NCBI GenBank assembly: GCA_030323885.1
Contig: CM059186.1
Coordinates: 25,191,849-25,255,848 of the forward strand
DNA from: Branchipolynoe longqiensis
Lineage: Eukaryota > Annelida > Polychaeta > Phyllodocida > Polynoidae
Reading direction: 5' to 3'
Length of the DNA: 64,000 bases
Below, in pieces: positions 1 to 9,242 of this stretch. A model generated the notes under the pieces. It worked only from the letters and a program-made list of their open reading frames with translations. It ran no database searches and was not told the DNA's origin. A program made the position numbers and the translations under genes. Position 1 is the first letter of the stretch, and each line of letters opens with the position of its first letter.

Positions 1-838
1 TGGTGTTCTTTGTGTTGGAGAAGGGGATGAAGATACCGGCTCCGGCTCTACCTGATGTTGGGTTAAGGGAGCCATCGGTGTAGACCGTCTTTGCAAGGGG
101 AAAGTCCACCTTCGCCTGAGTTATGGCCTCGAGAGCCAGGGAGTGGAGTTCTGGGGTGGCGTAAGCCGCCTTGGCAGCAACTAGGTTGGTGGTTCGGGTT
201 TCCACTGGGATGGAAACCCATGGTGGCTTGTGAGGGCTCAGGGCGGAGTCTGCAATGTGGAGTCCATGGGAGTCCTTGAGGGTGGTGATGGCGTCCTTGA
301 GGCGGTAGGAGATGTGAGGGTGACCGCGGGTCCCATCTCGGAGGTAGGCCGCGGCTCTGCGGATTGTTGGTGAAAGGCCTGAGGAGAGGGTTCTTGTGAG
401 GTGGGTGGTGAGAAGTTGTTTGCCTCAGAGGTGGAGGGGAGGGAGGCCGGATTCAAGGAGGAGGATCTCGATCCTGGTGGTGCTGGGAACACGGAGGACA
501 AGCCTGGCAGCCCGGTGTTGGATGTTCTCAAGTTTCCGGAACTCGTTCAGGAAGATCTTGTTCTTGGGTAGTCGAGTTTGGGGGTTGTCAAGCCCGAGGG
601 CTGTGAGAGCGAGTGTGGGCGCGGTGTAGTCAAAGAGGGAGCGGACTGCCTGGCGGTAGAACAGTGCGAGTACACCGTCCGGTGCGCCCCAGGAGAAGCC
701 GGAGATCCTCTCCATGAGGAGGAGTCTGTTGGTCATTTTGGTGGCCAGGTGGCGGAAGAGGGCTCTCATGTTCAGGTCTCGGTCTAGACGGATACCTAGG
801 TAGTCAAAGGTGGAGACCCATTCGATAGGGGGATACAT
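1..838 (-). pseudogene. LINE RT C-terminal region and RNase H domain, interrupted by TGA and cut by window edge
   Basis: From 838 the frame reads STFDYLGIRLD, the usual post-palm LINE motif, and then HRAARLVLRVPSTTRIE with GLPPL, which is the common thumb/connector segment. A TGA at 425-427 interrupts it. Reading on in the same frame stays open to base 1 and gives KTVYTDGSLNP followed by GRAGAGIFIP. The TDGS start of an RNase H fold is unmistakable, its Asp being the first catalytic residue. The stop could be a CGA-to-TGA (CpG) change. The rest of RNase H lies left of the window. Confidence 0.75.
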
Positions 839-2144
839 TTAGGTAGAGGGGGTGAAGTGGTCGACCTCTCAACATGTGCATGATCTTGGTCTTGGTGGGG
901 GAGATTTTTAGTCCACGGTCCCGGCAGGCGTTTCCTACCAGGTGGAGCACCTGCTCAGCGAGATCCTGTGTGTTGATCGCATGGGAGCAGGTGATGGCAA
1001 TGTCATCCCCGTTGCAGACTATGGTTGTGTCTGTGATCTCTCGGGTGGCTAGGTCTTGTTTAAGCCTCCTCACAAGAGATGCCATCACTGCATTGAAGAG
1101 GAGGGGGCTGAGCACTGCACCCTGGGGGACGCCATTTTTTAGTTGGAGGTAGGGAGAAGAGGTGCCTTGGACACGTACCCTGGCTCGCCTGTTCTGGAGG
1201 TAATTTCGGACATACACAAGAGGCCGGCCGGCGATGCCAAGATCAGCCATTGATGTCAGTACCACGTTGTGGTCGATAAGCTCAAAGGCTTTTTCGAGGT
1301 CAAGGAAGATGGTTGCTGTCTTGTGTCCATTACCGAGGCCATAGGAAATGCTCTCAATGAGGATGGCGACGGTGTGCTGGGTGCCTCGTCCTCCTCGGTA
1401 GCCGATGACCACCTCTGGTAGGCCAGTGGTGGGGTCTTCTGTGACCATCTGGAGATGGGCGAGGATGATTCTTTCGCTAACTTTCCCGAGGGATTGGAGA
1501 AGTGATATGGGTCTGACTTCGCCCGGGGTTTTCTTGGGGATGGGGATGATATCAGCATACTTCCAAGATTGGGGTATGTCTGCATTGTAGAAGATATTGT
1601 CGAGGAGGGGGAGGAGAGTTTCCCTGTTAGTGGCAGATAACTTTGTCCACGCAGTGTTAGGGACTCCGTCGGATCCTGGGGTTGTCTTCTTCGTGGTGCT
1701 GCCTAGGGTGCGGTCAAGCTCAGCCCTGGTCAGGTGGGTGTCAAGATTATGGGTGGATGTTGTGGCTATTGATATGTCTATGAGGTCGGCTCTCCAGGCG
1801 GAGTTCCTGGTGAGCGCTTGTTGGTGGGCATAAGGGAGGTTGATTGCAGGGTCTGTTCTGTCTGTGAACTTTTTGTTGTGTTCTGCTGCAATTTGGCCAG
1901 GGTGTGGGTAGAGTGCGGGGGTGTTGAGTCTCCCCTGGATGCTGTTCAGTTTGCGCCAGAGTTGTCGGGAGGTGGTGTGAGAGTTTATTTTGGTACACCA
2001 GAGTTTCCACTTCCTGTCCGATTCGGCATGCTTGACATCTTTGGCCCAACTGGTGGCTATTTTAACGAGATTCTCAGTGCCTCGGTTGGGGTTTGTGCGT
2101 AGCTTGCCGAGAAGTTTGTTGCAGAATCTTTTTGCTCTCCTCAT
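804..2144 (-). pseudogene. LINE reverse transcriptase (fingers and palm)
   Basis: A 446-residue open frame with ordered RT motifs: PGSDGVPN near 156, VRPISLL near 210, FLDLEKAFELIDH with the first catalytic Asp near 282, NGVPQGAVLSPLLFN near 337-351, and the polymerase box at 378-381. The box reads NGDD (within CNGDDIAI) instead of the usual YADD/FADD. The two aspartates are kept but the aromatic residue is replaced. This may be a clade feature or decay. The frame continues, shifted by one register, into the downstream thumb/RNase H frame. Confidence 0.85.
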
Positions 2145-2565
2145 TGGAGGTGGTGCGGCCAGTGTGGTTACACTTACAGGAGGTGGTTTGCTTTATGGTG
2201 TCTGTCATTGCTTGGTAAGTGAGTGTTGTGAACTCATCACATGTGGTCGGTGGGTTCAGATCTATTAAGTTTTTTAGACGAAGGTTGAAGGTTGCCCAGT
2301 CTGCGTGGTTTAGGTTGAATCTGGGTGATGGTGGGGGGTGGGTGACTTTGGGTGCATTGGTTTGGAGGAGAGCTGTGTGGTGGTCTGAGTATAGTGTTGT
2401 GAGCTCCCAGGAAGCTGCAGCTGCAAGGCACGAGTCGGTGATGCAGAGATCGATTGATGTGCTTGCTCTGTAGGTAGGCGAGCCATCGTTGAGGATAGAA
2501 TGGGATGTTGAGTCGAGGATCCCTGCTAGGAGGGCACAGCCTCGAGGGGAATCGATGCGCGCCAA
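2074..2565 (-). pseudogene. LINE ORF2 fragment: C-terminal end of APE-type endonuclease plus linker
   Basis: The 163-residue frame contains TSIDLCITD followed by a WELTTLYSDHH segment. These match the late part of an exonuclease-endonuclease-phosphatase fold, where the SDH histidine is catalytic. In the living element the domain would nick the target for target-primed reverse transcription. The N-terminal two thirds of the endonuclease is missing. A one-base shift near 2145 separates this frame from the RT frame downstream. A CKCNHTG segment lies in the linker. Confidence 0.7.
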
Positions 2566-2568
2566 TAT

Positions 2569-2706
2569 TAATTTGTCGTGTTTTCACTATCTCCAAATCT
2601 AACTCTAAGTTACGTCAAACAATAGATCATAATGATCAAACTAACATATTTATCTGACAAAGAAATGGCAGAAACTCAAAACCATCGAATTGCGCGACTT
2701 GAAAGC
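2569..2706 (+). repeat. Fragment of the TTAA-flanked MITE family (3' half)
   Basis: The text ATATTTATCTGACAA, GGCAGAAACTCAAAACCATCG matches the 3' half of the copies at 10102-10447 and 42931-43275. It abuts the truncated LINE. No clean terminus remains. Confidence 0.5.
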
Positions 2707-2813
2707 CAAGGTCGAACTGAGGCCAGCTATGTGTTAAAATATTCTTGAATTTTAGTTCCCACTGATCAAAATTGCTTAAATTACTTAAAAGTTGGTTGGA
2801 TGTTGGAATTTCA

Positions 2814-3003
2814 TGTCCTGGCAACAGTGCGCACTCATGGTGATTTTACAATGCTGCCCCACTGGGAGACCAGGCTGCCACCACCATGACCTGATATCCG
2901 ACTCAGTCACATTATCCTGACACTAAGCCAACCAGTCCTTGCCATATCCTAATAAGGCTGAGTGCCTGGCTAGGAAGCGACAAGTATAAATCTTATGAGT
3001 CAG
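2814..3003 (-). mobile_element. SINE family 1, body only
   Basis: Minus-strand copy lacking the tRNA head and most of the tail. It keeps the conserved central block (GTGCGCACTCATGG, ACTGGGAGACCAGGC, CACATTATCCTGACAC) and the CTGGCTAGGAAGCGACAAG segment that normally follows the head. Confidence 0.8.
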
Positions 3004-3207
3004 TCCAATATTATTGTCTGTCTGCAGTAACCCTGAGAAATTATTTCAAAATGGCAGCATATTTGGTGCTACTTATGAATCAATTTTTCATGTTTTCCTG
3101 TAATTTTTAATGACTTATAATACTTTTTGTATAATTGTAGGACTTTTCAATACTTAATTTTTGCATTTTCCAAAAGTTAGTACTTAAGTTTTTTATGACC
3201 ATTATGA

Positions 3208-3550
3208 TTTTTTTTCTTTGTTGTTGTTTTACGTCCTAGCAACATCTAAGGTCATATCAGGACGGGTACCGACTTGTGACAGTGCGCACTCATGGCGACT
3301 TTATAGTGCTGTCCCACTGGGAAACCAGGCCGCCGGCACCGTGAACTAGTACCCCACTCAGTCACATTATCCTGACACTGAGCACACCAGACCTTGCCCT
3401 GTCCTAATAATGCTGAGCGCCTGGCTAGGAAGTGACAAGTATCAATTTTTAAGTCATTGGTTTGACTCGACCAGGGTTCGAACCCACGACCCCACGATCT
3501 ACCAACACGGAAGACGGGCGCTCTAACTCATTCGGCCATCCCGTCTGGTC
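3208..3550 (-). mobile_element. SINE family 1, near full length with target-site duplication
   Basis: Minus-strand copy from the GTTGTTGTTTTACG tail (3' end, left) to the tRNA-like head ending at CATCCCGTCTGGTC. The head has an A-box-like TGGCCGAATGAG and a B-box GGTTCGAACCC, the internal RNA polymerase III promoter. Flanks TGACCATTATGA (3196-3207) and TGACCAGTATGA (3551-3562) form a 12-bp target duplication with one mismatch, the mark of LINE-driven retroposition. Confidence 0.9.
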
Positions 3551-3746
3551 TGACCAGTATGAACGCAGCCTGAATTACCAAATATTCAATAAGTTGTTCC
3601 CCCCCCCCCCGCTCGATATTCATATATACATTATGAATCAGCCCTCCAGACATGAATGGATATCAGTTTACTTTCTTTTTGAATAAGACGGAAGTTGTTA
3701 GCAATTAGTCACTGTCCAACATGACGCGCCCATCCTGCCAAGTTTA

Positions 3747-3751
<5 letters not shown>

Positions 3752-3784
<33 letters not shown>
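3752..3784. repeat. (TA)n microsatellite
   Basis: Uninterrupted TA dinucleotides immediately outside the end of the DIRS-like element. They may be the insertion target or post-insertion expansion. Confidence 0.9.
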
Positions 3785-3789
<5 letters not shown>

Positions 3790-4100
3790 TAGTTATACGA
3801 GTCTTACCTTGGTACAGATGATGGATAACTGTTGTTTTACCGAGGTATAAGCCTCGGATAGATGTGGGCTAGGGAGAGAGGTAAGCACGTCCGGTACCAG
3901 CAATCTTAACCTACTTATTGAGGATAAAAATGACTTTCAAACAATGGATACTATTACTTTACCGAAAAGGTACACCAACGGAATAGATGTGGCAGGGTGT
4001 GGCGGGAGGGCCCTAGCCCACATCTATCCGAGGCTTATACCTCGGTAAAACAACAGTTATCCATCATCTGTACCAAGGTAAGACTCGTATAACTATACTA
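3785..4100 (-). repeat. DIRS 3' inverted repeat: right ITR (3785-3874) and internal complementary region (4011-4100)
   Basis: Bases 3785-3874 and 4011-4100 are perfect reverse complements over 90 bp, with a 136-bp spacer. DIRS elements replicate through a circle and need an internal complementary region that pairs with the termini. An arm at the extreme 3' end mirrored just inside fits that arrangement. The neighbouring 4101-4145 contains two GCCTCAGGCTA repeats and may be the part complementary to the missing left ITR (inference). Confidence 0.85.
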
Positions 4101-4228
4101 TTTTACCTCGGTAAACAGCCTCAGGCTAGCCTCAGGCTAGGGAGACCTTTACATAATTCATTTTTATCCTTAATATCATTCTTTCTTATTATTATAACAT
4201 TCTAAATTTTTGTTCTCACCTATTCTTG

Positions 4229-5359
4229 TTAGTTGGCGAGAAGACGCTTTGCAACGCCGGTAGGCTTTTCTAGTCGTTTATTATAATGTTTTGCAAACGA
4301 CTTAGCCGTCTTCCAGCCTGCATGCGCTAGTATTCTTTTCACAGAAATACCAAGCACCCGTGCCTTGGAGACCATGGCTCCTCTAGTTGAGTGGGAAGAG
4401 TATTTACTCGTATCCACTCCAGCCAATTTCAACACCGTAATTGTCCATCTGGCAAGTGTGTCTCGTGAAATCGCCTTATGTGGCTTTATAAAGCTCACTA
4501 ATAGTTGTTGTGATGCACGTAAATCCTTTGTCTTGTATATATAAGCCCGTATGGCCGACACAACACATAATTTCCGATCATTCGGAAAACAGTCTAAGTG
4601 AACCGTTGATAAAGGGTCACCTAACGTGTTCGATTTAAGCAATTTTTCTAAATCAAACGTAGCTTGTTCCTTGTCTATTTCTAATCCAGTTAAGGATAAA
4701 GCAACAATCGTCTGTCCTCTGTGTCCGGTTACTAACAATAACAGGACCGCGACCTTAAAACCTAACTGTTTTATATCTAACCACGAGTTGTGAGGCCAAG
4801 CCTGAAACAACTTAAATACTATAGAAACATCCCAAAACCGACTATACTTTGGTTTTGGAGGATTCCTTTGATAAATTGAACGAAGTAAATAACAAATAAC
4901 ATGATGTTTTCCAACTGTTTCGCCATCAATTCTAGGTAATATAATTGATAACGCACACCTCGCCGCATTAATCGATCCAAAGGAAAGTCCTTCATCCTCT
5001 AGAGAACGAAGAAACCGAGCTACTTGTGAAATCTTTGGATTTGTTGGCTTAACTTTCATTAACAAACAATGTACACCCCATTTCTTTAAATAGGTTGTAT
5101 ACATTTTGACAGTTCCTGGCCTCCAGGCATCCGATACTATCCTATCCTCAGTAATTCTGTCCAATCCAAATTGCTGTAGCTGCTTCCTTAGAAAAGGAAT
5201 GCCAATAGGGGCGTCGTTGACACGTCGCCGTGAACCACTAGCGGTCCGTGGTGCGTCAGATTCCCGAGTTTTCTTGGGAATCGTATACGATCTTTTGCCA
5301 GTTGTGAAACTGCTGGCAGCCAAGGTTGCGTGTCCAATCGGGCACCACCAGTATCGCAT
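4229..5359 (-). CDS. Tyrosine recombinase of the DIRS-like element
   Basis: 376-residue intact frame. The C-terminal catalytic domain has the lambda-integrase-type tetrad: Arg214 in TGHRGQT, His323 and Arg326 in HSTRG, a His-Ala-Gly-Trp block at 346-349, and nucleophile Tyr359 in KHYNKR. An N-terminal SAM-like core-binding region lies around 75-180 (TVKMYTTYLKKWG, ISQVARFLRSL). In DIRS elements this enzyme inserts the circular cDNA without target duplication. It overlaps the pol frame by 104 nt in another register, so it is probably expressed by re-initiation, frameshifting or a spliced message. The true start may be later than the first ATG, since the first 35 residues lie in the overlap. 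Confidence 0.92.
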   Translation of the reverse strand: MRYWWCPIGHATLAASSFTTGKRSYTIPKKTRESDAPRTASGSRRRVNDAPIGIPFLRKQLQQFGLDRITEDRIVSDAWRPGTVKMYTTYLKKWGVHCLLMKVKPTNPKISQVARFLRSLEDEGLSFGSINAARCALSIILPRIDGETVGKHHVICYLLRSIYQRNPPKPKYSRFWDVSIVFKLFQAWPHNSWLDIKQLGFKVAVLLLLVTGHRGQTIVALSLTGLEIDKEQATFDLEKLLKSNTLGDPLSTVHLDCFPNDRKLCVVSAIRAYIYKTKDLRASQQLLVSFIKPHKAISRDTLARWTITVLKLAGVDTSKYSSHSTRGAMVSKARVLGISVKRILAHAGWKTAKSFAKHYNKRLEKPTGVAKRLLAN

Positions 5360-7037
5360 GTGTCCCTTCCAAGCCGATTTTTCTCACTACTCGGCTGATA
5401 ATGCTAAATGGTGGGAAAATATAAAAATAATTATTTTCCCAGGTAATAGCAAACGCATCTACTTTCCAAGCATCCGGTTCAGGATGCCAAGAAACATAAC
5501 AGGGTAACTTGTTATTATTTCGTGATGCAAATAAGTCAACTTCAGGTGTACCCCATTTTTCACAAACGAAGTTAAACAAATGTGTAGAGAGAGACCACTC
5601 TAAATGGTCATGGAAATTTCTACTTTTATAATCTGCAAGTGTATTTTGTGACCCTGGAATATGCGCTACAGTCAGCCAGACTTGTTGAGCCTGTGCCCAG
5701 TTCCAAATCAGTTTAGATAACTGATTGCAAGACTTTGATTTGGTTCCACCCATGTTACGAATATATGCCATGGCAGTAGTATTATCAGTTAGTATTCTAA
5801 CCTGTGATTTATTTATCTTTACTAAACTACGTAAGCCCAGATAAATAGCACGCAATTCTAGTGCATTAATATAGTCTGATTTTTCATCATCAAGCCATCT
5901 ACCTCCTGTTGTGACCCCATCTCGATGAGCTCCCCAACCTTCTAACGAAGCATCAGTAGTAATTACTGTATTAGGTTCCGCCATGCGGATTGGATTTGGT
6001 GAACTTGCTATATGTTGCATCCACCATCCAATATCCTGTAACCCTTCTTGCGAAATAAACATCTTTCGCTCAAAATTGCCTTTAGTTCGTGTTAACGCTA
6101 AATTTTTATCTATTTCTAGCGACTTAATATGGGCCTTCCCATATAACACAGCAGGTGCATATGAGGTCATTATGCCAATAAGAACAGCAACCTGTCTAAT
6201 TTTTGGCTTTGATAACTTAATAAGCTGAGTCGCTGTAGTCATAAACTTAATTAGTTTTTGTTCTGTTATCGACACTGTAAGGGACTGTGTATCCAGAATA
6301 AACCCTAAACATTTGAGTTGTTTTGTTGGTTTAAACACTGACTTTTGTTGATGTACATAAAACCCCAATTTAGTGAGTAATGCACATAAATCCAAAACTG
6401 CATTCACACAACCAATTTGTGTTGATGCTATAATAAAAGAATCATCTATGTATGGAAACATTATATGACCCTTCCTCGCCATTACCGAGAAAACAGGTTT
6501 AAGCAATTTAGTAAATAAACGTGGCGCACAAGCTAAGCCATTCGGCATACAGGTAAACTCATAGAGTTGGTTATCCCAAATAAATCGAAGAAATTTTCGA
6601 TATTGTTCCATTATGGGAAGCGTATAATATGCATCCTGTAAATCAACACTAGCCATCCACGCATCTGGTGTAATCAGATCCCGTGCCGTATCTAGAGAGA
6701 ACATTTTAAAATGTCGATATTCCACCCTTTTATTAAGGATTGTTAAATCCAGGATCATTCGAACATCACCATTAGGCTTCGGTCTCGAGAAAATGTTTGA
6801 AATAAACTGTCCTGAACAGTGTGTCACTTTTTGTATAATTCCTTTCTCAAAGAATTTATGTACCTGTTTAGTTAGTGCGTCTCGTTCAACTGGTTGAATG
6901 TTATATGGAAAAGGTATTATACTTTGTACAGGAATTTGTGTAAATGGAATTTGAACACCCCTAACTATTTCTATAATTTCTTGGTCACTAGTAATTTTGT
7001 GCCACTCAGAAATATGATTACTAATATTACCAGCCAC
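5256..7037 (-). CDS. DIRS polyprotein: reverse transcriptase, RNase H, methyltransferase-like domain
   Basis: 593-residue open frame. RT: RMILDLTILN near 93-102, ASVDLQDAYYTLPI with Asp132, and FPYIDDS with the YxDD box at 196-199. RNase H: TDASLEGWG (Asp362), ALELRA (Glu394), LTDNTTA (Asp418), and a terminal HIPGSQNTLAD segment (His459, Asp469). After it comes PEVDLFASR near 499-506, VSWHPEPDAW and IFPPFS near 540-545, which is the Dam-like methyltransferase-type region typical of DIRS pols. All catalytic residues are present. ATG at 7037 lies 65 nt after the Gag stop. The C-terminus overlaps the recombinase frame. Confidence 0.93.
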   Translation of the reverse strand: MAGNISNHISEWHKITSDQEIIEIVRGVQIPFTQIPVQSIIPFPYNIQPVERDALTKQVHKFFEKGIIQKVTHCSGQFISNIFSRPKPNGDVRMILDLTILNKRVEYRHFKMFSLDTARDLITPDAWMASVDLQDAYYTLPIMEQYRKFLRFIWDNQLYEFTCMPNGLACAPRLFTKLLKPVFSVMARKGHIMFPYIDDSFIIASTQIGCVNAVLDLCALLTKLGFYVHQQKSVFKPTKQLKCLGFILDTQSLTVSITEQKLIKFMTTATQLIKLSKPKIRQVAVLIGIMTSYAPAVLYGKAHIKSLEIDKNLALTRTKGNFERKMFISQEGLQDIGWWMQHIASSPNPIRMAEPNTVITTDASLEGWGAHRDGVTTGGRWLDDEKSDYINALELRAIYLGLRSLVKINKSQVRILTDNTTAMAYIRNMGGTKSKSCNQLSKLIWNWAQAQQVWLTVAHIPGSQNTLADYKSRNFHDHLEWSLSTHLFNFVCEKWGTPEVDLFASRNNNKLPCYVSWHPEPDAWKVDAFAITWENNYFYIFPPFSIISRVVRKIGLEGTHAILVVPDWTRNLGCQQFHNWQKIVYDSQENSGI

Positions 7038-7102
7038 AAAGTTGCTTACAGTTTGTGTGTTTTTAGAGGCTGCAGGGACTTGTAAAGTTTGTGTTTGGAC
7101 CT

Positions 7103-7852
7103 CTACTTGGACCCGCCCCTGGGGAAAGGTCTCGACGAGTTGAACCCTCGACCTATTGGCCGTGCGGTGTTGTCGGTCCAGCCTGGGCGAGCGCCCCGGC
7201 CCCGAAACCCTTGACCGAAGTTTGAACTCGGTCTGGTTCCTCTGGTGAACCGTCGTGGACGAAAATCCCCTCGTGACTTTTTGAAACGAGGAACTTCCTG
7301 TTTCTTCTTGCCATCCATGTTTTTGCCACTCTTGGCTGCAGTCTCTACCTCTTTATAGAGGTATTGTAGTTGACCGCCAAACATCTTGGTGTTATCTAAG
7401 GTTTTCCCTTTATCGGGCTCTGGAGCAAGATAAAGCGTAAACTCCTTCCCCTCATTATCAGTAACCTTCTTAGAGCGAGCCACTTCCTTGCCAGCATCTG
7501 TGCAAACTGACTTGAAGACATTTTCATATCTTCGAAACGACAGGTAATTACCTGCCGCCGCTAACACTGCAATGCCTTTGTCCATTGTCTTAGCCAAAGA
7601 CGAGAACTTATTTTCACTCTGCATCCTATTAGCCACAGGAACAATAGCTGTTAGGGTAGCCAACACTGCCTTATGCACTGTGTGCAACACATCCTCAAAC
7701 TTCTTACGGTCATCCGTCATATTGACATCCCGATCCATCTCTTTAATGATGGAGTTGGGAACACCCTTTATGCCTGTTAACTCATCTCCTAACTTGGAGA
7801 TAACCTCCGCCGGTTTGAACGTGCGAAAATGACCATTCACGGTCTCGCGCAT
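7103..7852 (-). CDS. DIRS Gag-like protein, C-terminal frame
   Basis: 249-residue frame with no recognisable enzyme motif. A charged helical N-terminal two thirds (KAVLATLTAIVPVANRM, LAAAGNYLSFRRYE) is followed by a basic Arg/Gly-rich tail (GQGFRGRGARPG, GRGFNSSRPFPRGG), typical of nucleic-acid-binding tails in YR-element Gag proteins. It lies directly upstream of pol on the same strand. The upstream frame ends at 7837, overlapping this start by 16 nt in a different register. A single Gag broken by a one-base indel is more likely than two proteins. Confidence 0.7.
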   Translation of the reverse strand: MRETVNGHFRTFKPAEVISKLGDELTGIKGVPNSIIKEMDRDVNMTDDRKKFEDVLHTVHKAVLATLTAIVPVANRMQSENKFSSLAKTMDKGIAVLAAAGNYLSFRRYENVFKSVCTDAGKEVARSKKVTDNEGKEFTLYLAPEPDKGKTLDNTKMFGGQLQYLYKEVETAAKSGKNMDGKKKQEVPRFKKSRGDFRPRRFTRGTRPSSNFGQGFRGRGARPGWTDNTARPIGRGFNSSRPFPRGGSK

Positions 7853-8294
7853 AAGCGTAGTGGTTTTAACCGCTTAGCCTTTGGCTTCTCCACCTTCTTA
7901 GCCACTTTAGTGCCAATGTCCGCATAGACCCCTTCATATACGGTGTCTGAGTCTGATTCCGTAGAAGTAGACTCAGTGGACGACTCAGAAGAAGAATATT
8001 TCCTTTTCCTCTTCTTCTTTTTGGACTTAGTCTTCCGCTTTTTGCGCAACCCAGACTCTGCCCGCTCCTTGGTGAATTCATCACCCGAAGAAATCACCTG
8101 TTTCTTCTTCTTCCTCCGTTTAGGAGAAGGAGGAGGAGGAGCCTTAAGCTCCACCGCCGAGTCTGTGTCCAAGAAATCCTCAAATGAATCCTCTTGGACA
8201 CTCGGCCTACGCCGCTTCCGAGACACAGGCGATTTGGCAGTCAAGATGTGGCTTTCCAATCTTGCAAAGCGAGCCTCCCAATCTGGAGGCGCAT
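7837..8294 (-). CDS. DIRS Gag-like protein, N-terminal frame (partial, enters gap)
   Basis: About 150 residues are readable left of the gap. They are low-complexity and highly charged: a Lys/Arg block (KRRKKKKQ, KKRKTKSKKKKRKRK) that would act as a nuclear localisation signal, then a Ser/Thr/Glu acidic stretch. The WEARFARLESHI segment near the gap may be a short coiled coil. The frame stops just after KRLKPLRL, where the downstream frame picks up. No zinc knuckle is visible. Confidence 0.6.
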
Positions 8295-8793
8295 NNNNNN
8301 NNNNNNNNNNNNNNNNNNNNNNNNNNNNNNNNNNNNNNNNNNNNNNNNNNNNNNNNNNNNNNNNNNNNNNNNNNNNNNNNNNNNNNNNNNNNNNNNNNNN
8401 NNNNNNNNNNNNNNNNNNNNNNNNNNNNNNNNNNNNNNNNNNNNNNNNNNNNNNNNNNNNNNNNNNNNNNNNNNNNNNNNNNNNNNNNNNNNNNNNNNNN
8501 NNNNNNNNNNNNNNNNNNNNNNNNNNNNNNNNNNNNNNNNNNNNNNNNNNNNNNNNNNNNNNNNNNNNNNNNNNNNNNNNNNNNNNNNNNNNNNNNNNNN
8601 NNNNNNNNNNNNNNNNNNNNNNNNNNNNNNNNNNNNNNNNNNNNNNNNNNNNNNNNNNNNNNNNNNNNNNNNNNNNNNNNNNNNNNNNNNNNNNNNNNNN
8701 NNNNNNNNNNNNNNNNNNNNNNNNNNNNNNNNNNNNNNNNNNNNNNNNNNNNNNNNNNNNNNNNNNNNNNNNNNNNNNNNNNNNNNNNNNNNN
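8295..8793. other. Assembly gap (run of N)
   Basis: 499 consecutive N. The left flank is DIRS coding sequence and the right flank is C-rich low-complexity DNA. The gap hides the Gag N-terminus and left ITR. Its true length is unknown. Confidence 1.
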
Positions 8794-9050
8794 CCCCCCC
8801 CCACCCCCCCGCCACAATCCACCCATTTAACCACAGCTCCCACGACTCGCTTCCGCCATTTCTACCCAGGTGTATTTGAACACTGCCCTCCACCCCTCCC
8901 CTCCCCCTCCTTCCCCCAAACCTCCCCTACCCCCTTCCCGCATCCCTATGCCGCTCTTCTCGCCTTCCCCTCTCCCCTTGCCCCATCCCTCTCCCCTTCC
9001 CCCTCCCTCTGTCCTCCTCCCTCCCCTCCTCCCTCCAGGCTCCCAATGGA
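8794..9050. repeat. Polypyrimidine (C-rich) low-complexity tract
   Basis: Begins with C homopolymers and continues as CCCTCCCC-type sequence, interrupted at 8807-8880 by mixed sequence. No conserved coding signal is seen in any frame. Confidence 0.85.
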
Positions 9051-9173
9051 GATGCCCTGCTAAATGCTTCGTGGTGCTTCTGGCCGAGTCTCCCTGATGG
9101 CGACCCCGAAGCCGCACACAACTTAAAAGGCCAATTTGTGCTGGACTTTGTCGGCCGGTAAGGGGTGTGTTTA

Positions 9174-9238
9174 GGGGGGGGGGGGGGGGGGGTCGGGTCG
9201 GGTCGGGTCGGGTCGGGTCGGGTCGGGTCGGGTCGGGT
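9174..9238. repeat. G homopolymer (19 G) followed by GGGTC pentamer array
   Basis: A run of G at 9174-9192 leads directly into about nine GGGTC units. The strand asymmetry and G-runs could form G-quadruplexes. It is not a recognised telomere repeat. Confidence 0.9.
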
Positions 9239-9242
9239 TGCC

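Larger units (their letters stand above)
1..2568 (-). mobile_element. Decayed LINE (non-LTR retrotransposon) with RNase H domain, truncated at both ends
   Basis: On the minus strand this reads endonuclease C-terminus, reverse transcriptase, then RNase H, the order found in I/Jockey-type LINEs that carry RNase H. The frame changes near 2145 and near 820-838, and there is an in-frame TGA at 425-427, so the copy is dead. The 5' side stops at about 2568, where a MITE fragment begins. The 3' side runs off the window. The clade (I, Outcast, LOA, Nimb or similar) cannot be fixed without phylogeny. Confidence 0.85.
3785..8294 (-). mobile_element. DIRS-like tyrosine-recombinase retrotransposon, 5' end lost in gap
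   Basis: Minus-strand order is gag-like (two frames), RT-RNase H-methyltransferase, tyrosine recombinase, then a 3' non-coding region with a long inverted repeat. There is no integrase and there are no LTRs. The YR, the RNase H followed by a DNA-methyltransferase-like domain, and the inverted terminal repeats define DIRS-type rather than Ngaro-type elements. The left ITR and Gag N-terminus fall in or beyond the N run at 8295. Main ORFs are uninterrupted, so the insertion looks young. Confidence 0.9.

Noticed and set aside
9190..9238. Interstitial telomere repeat
   Set aside because: The unit is GGGTC, not TTAGGG or another known metazoan telomere unit.
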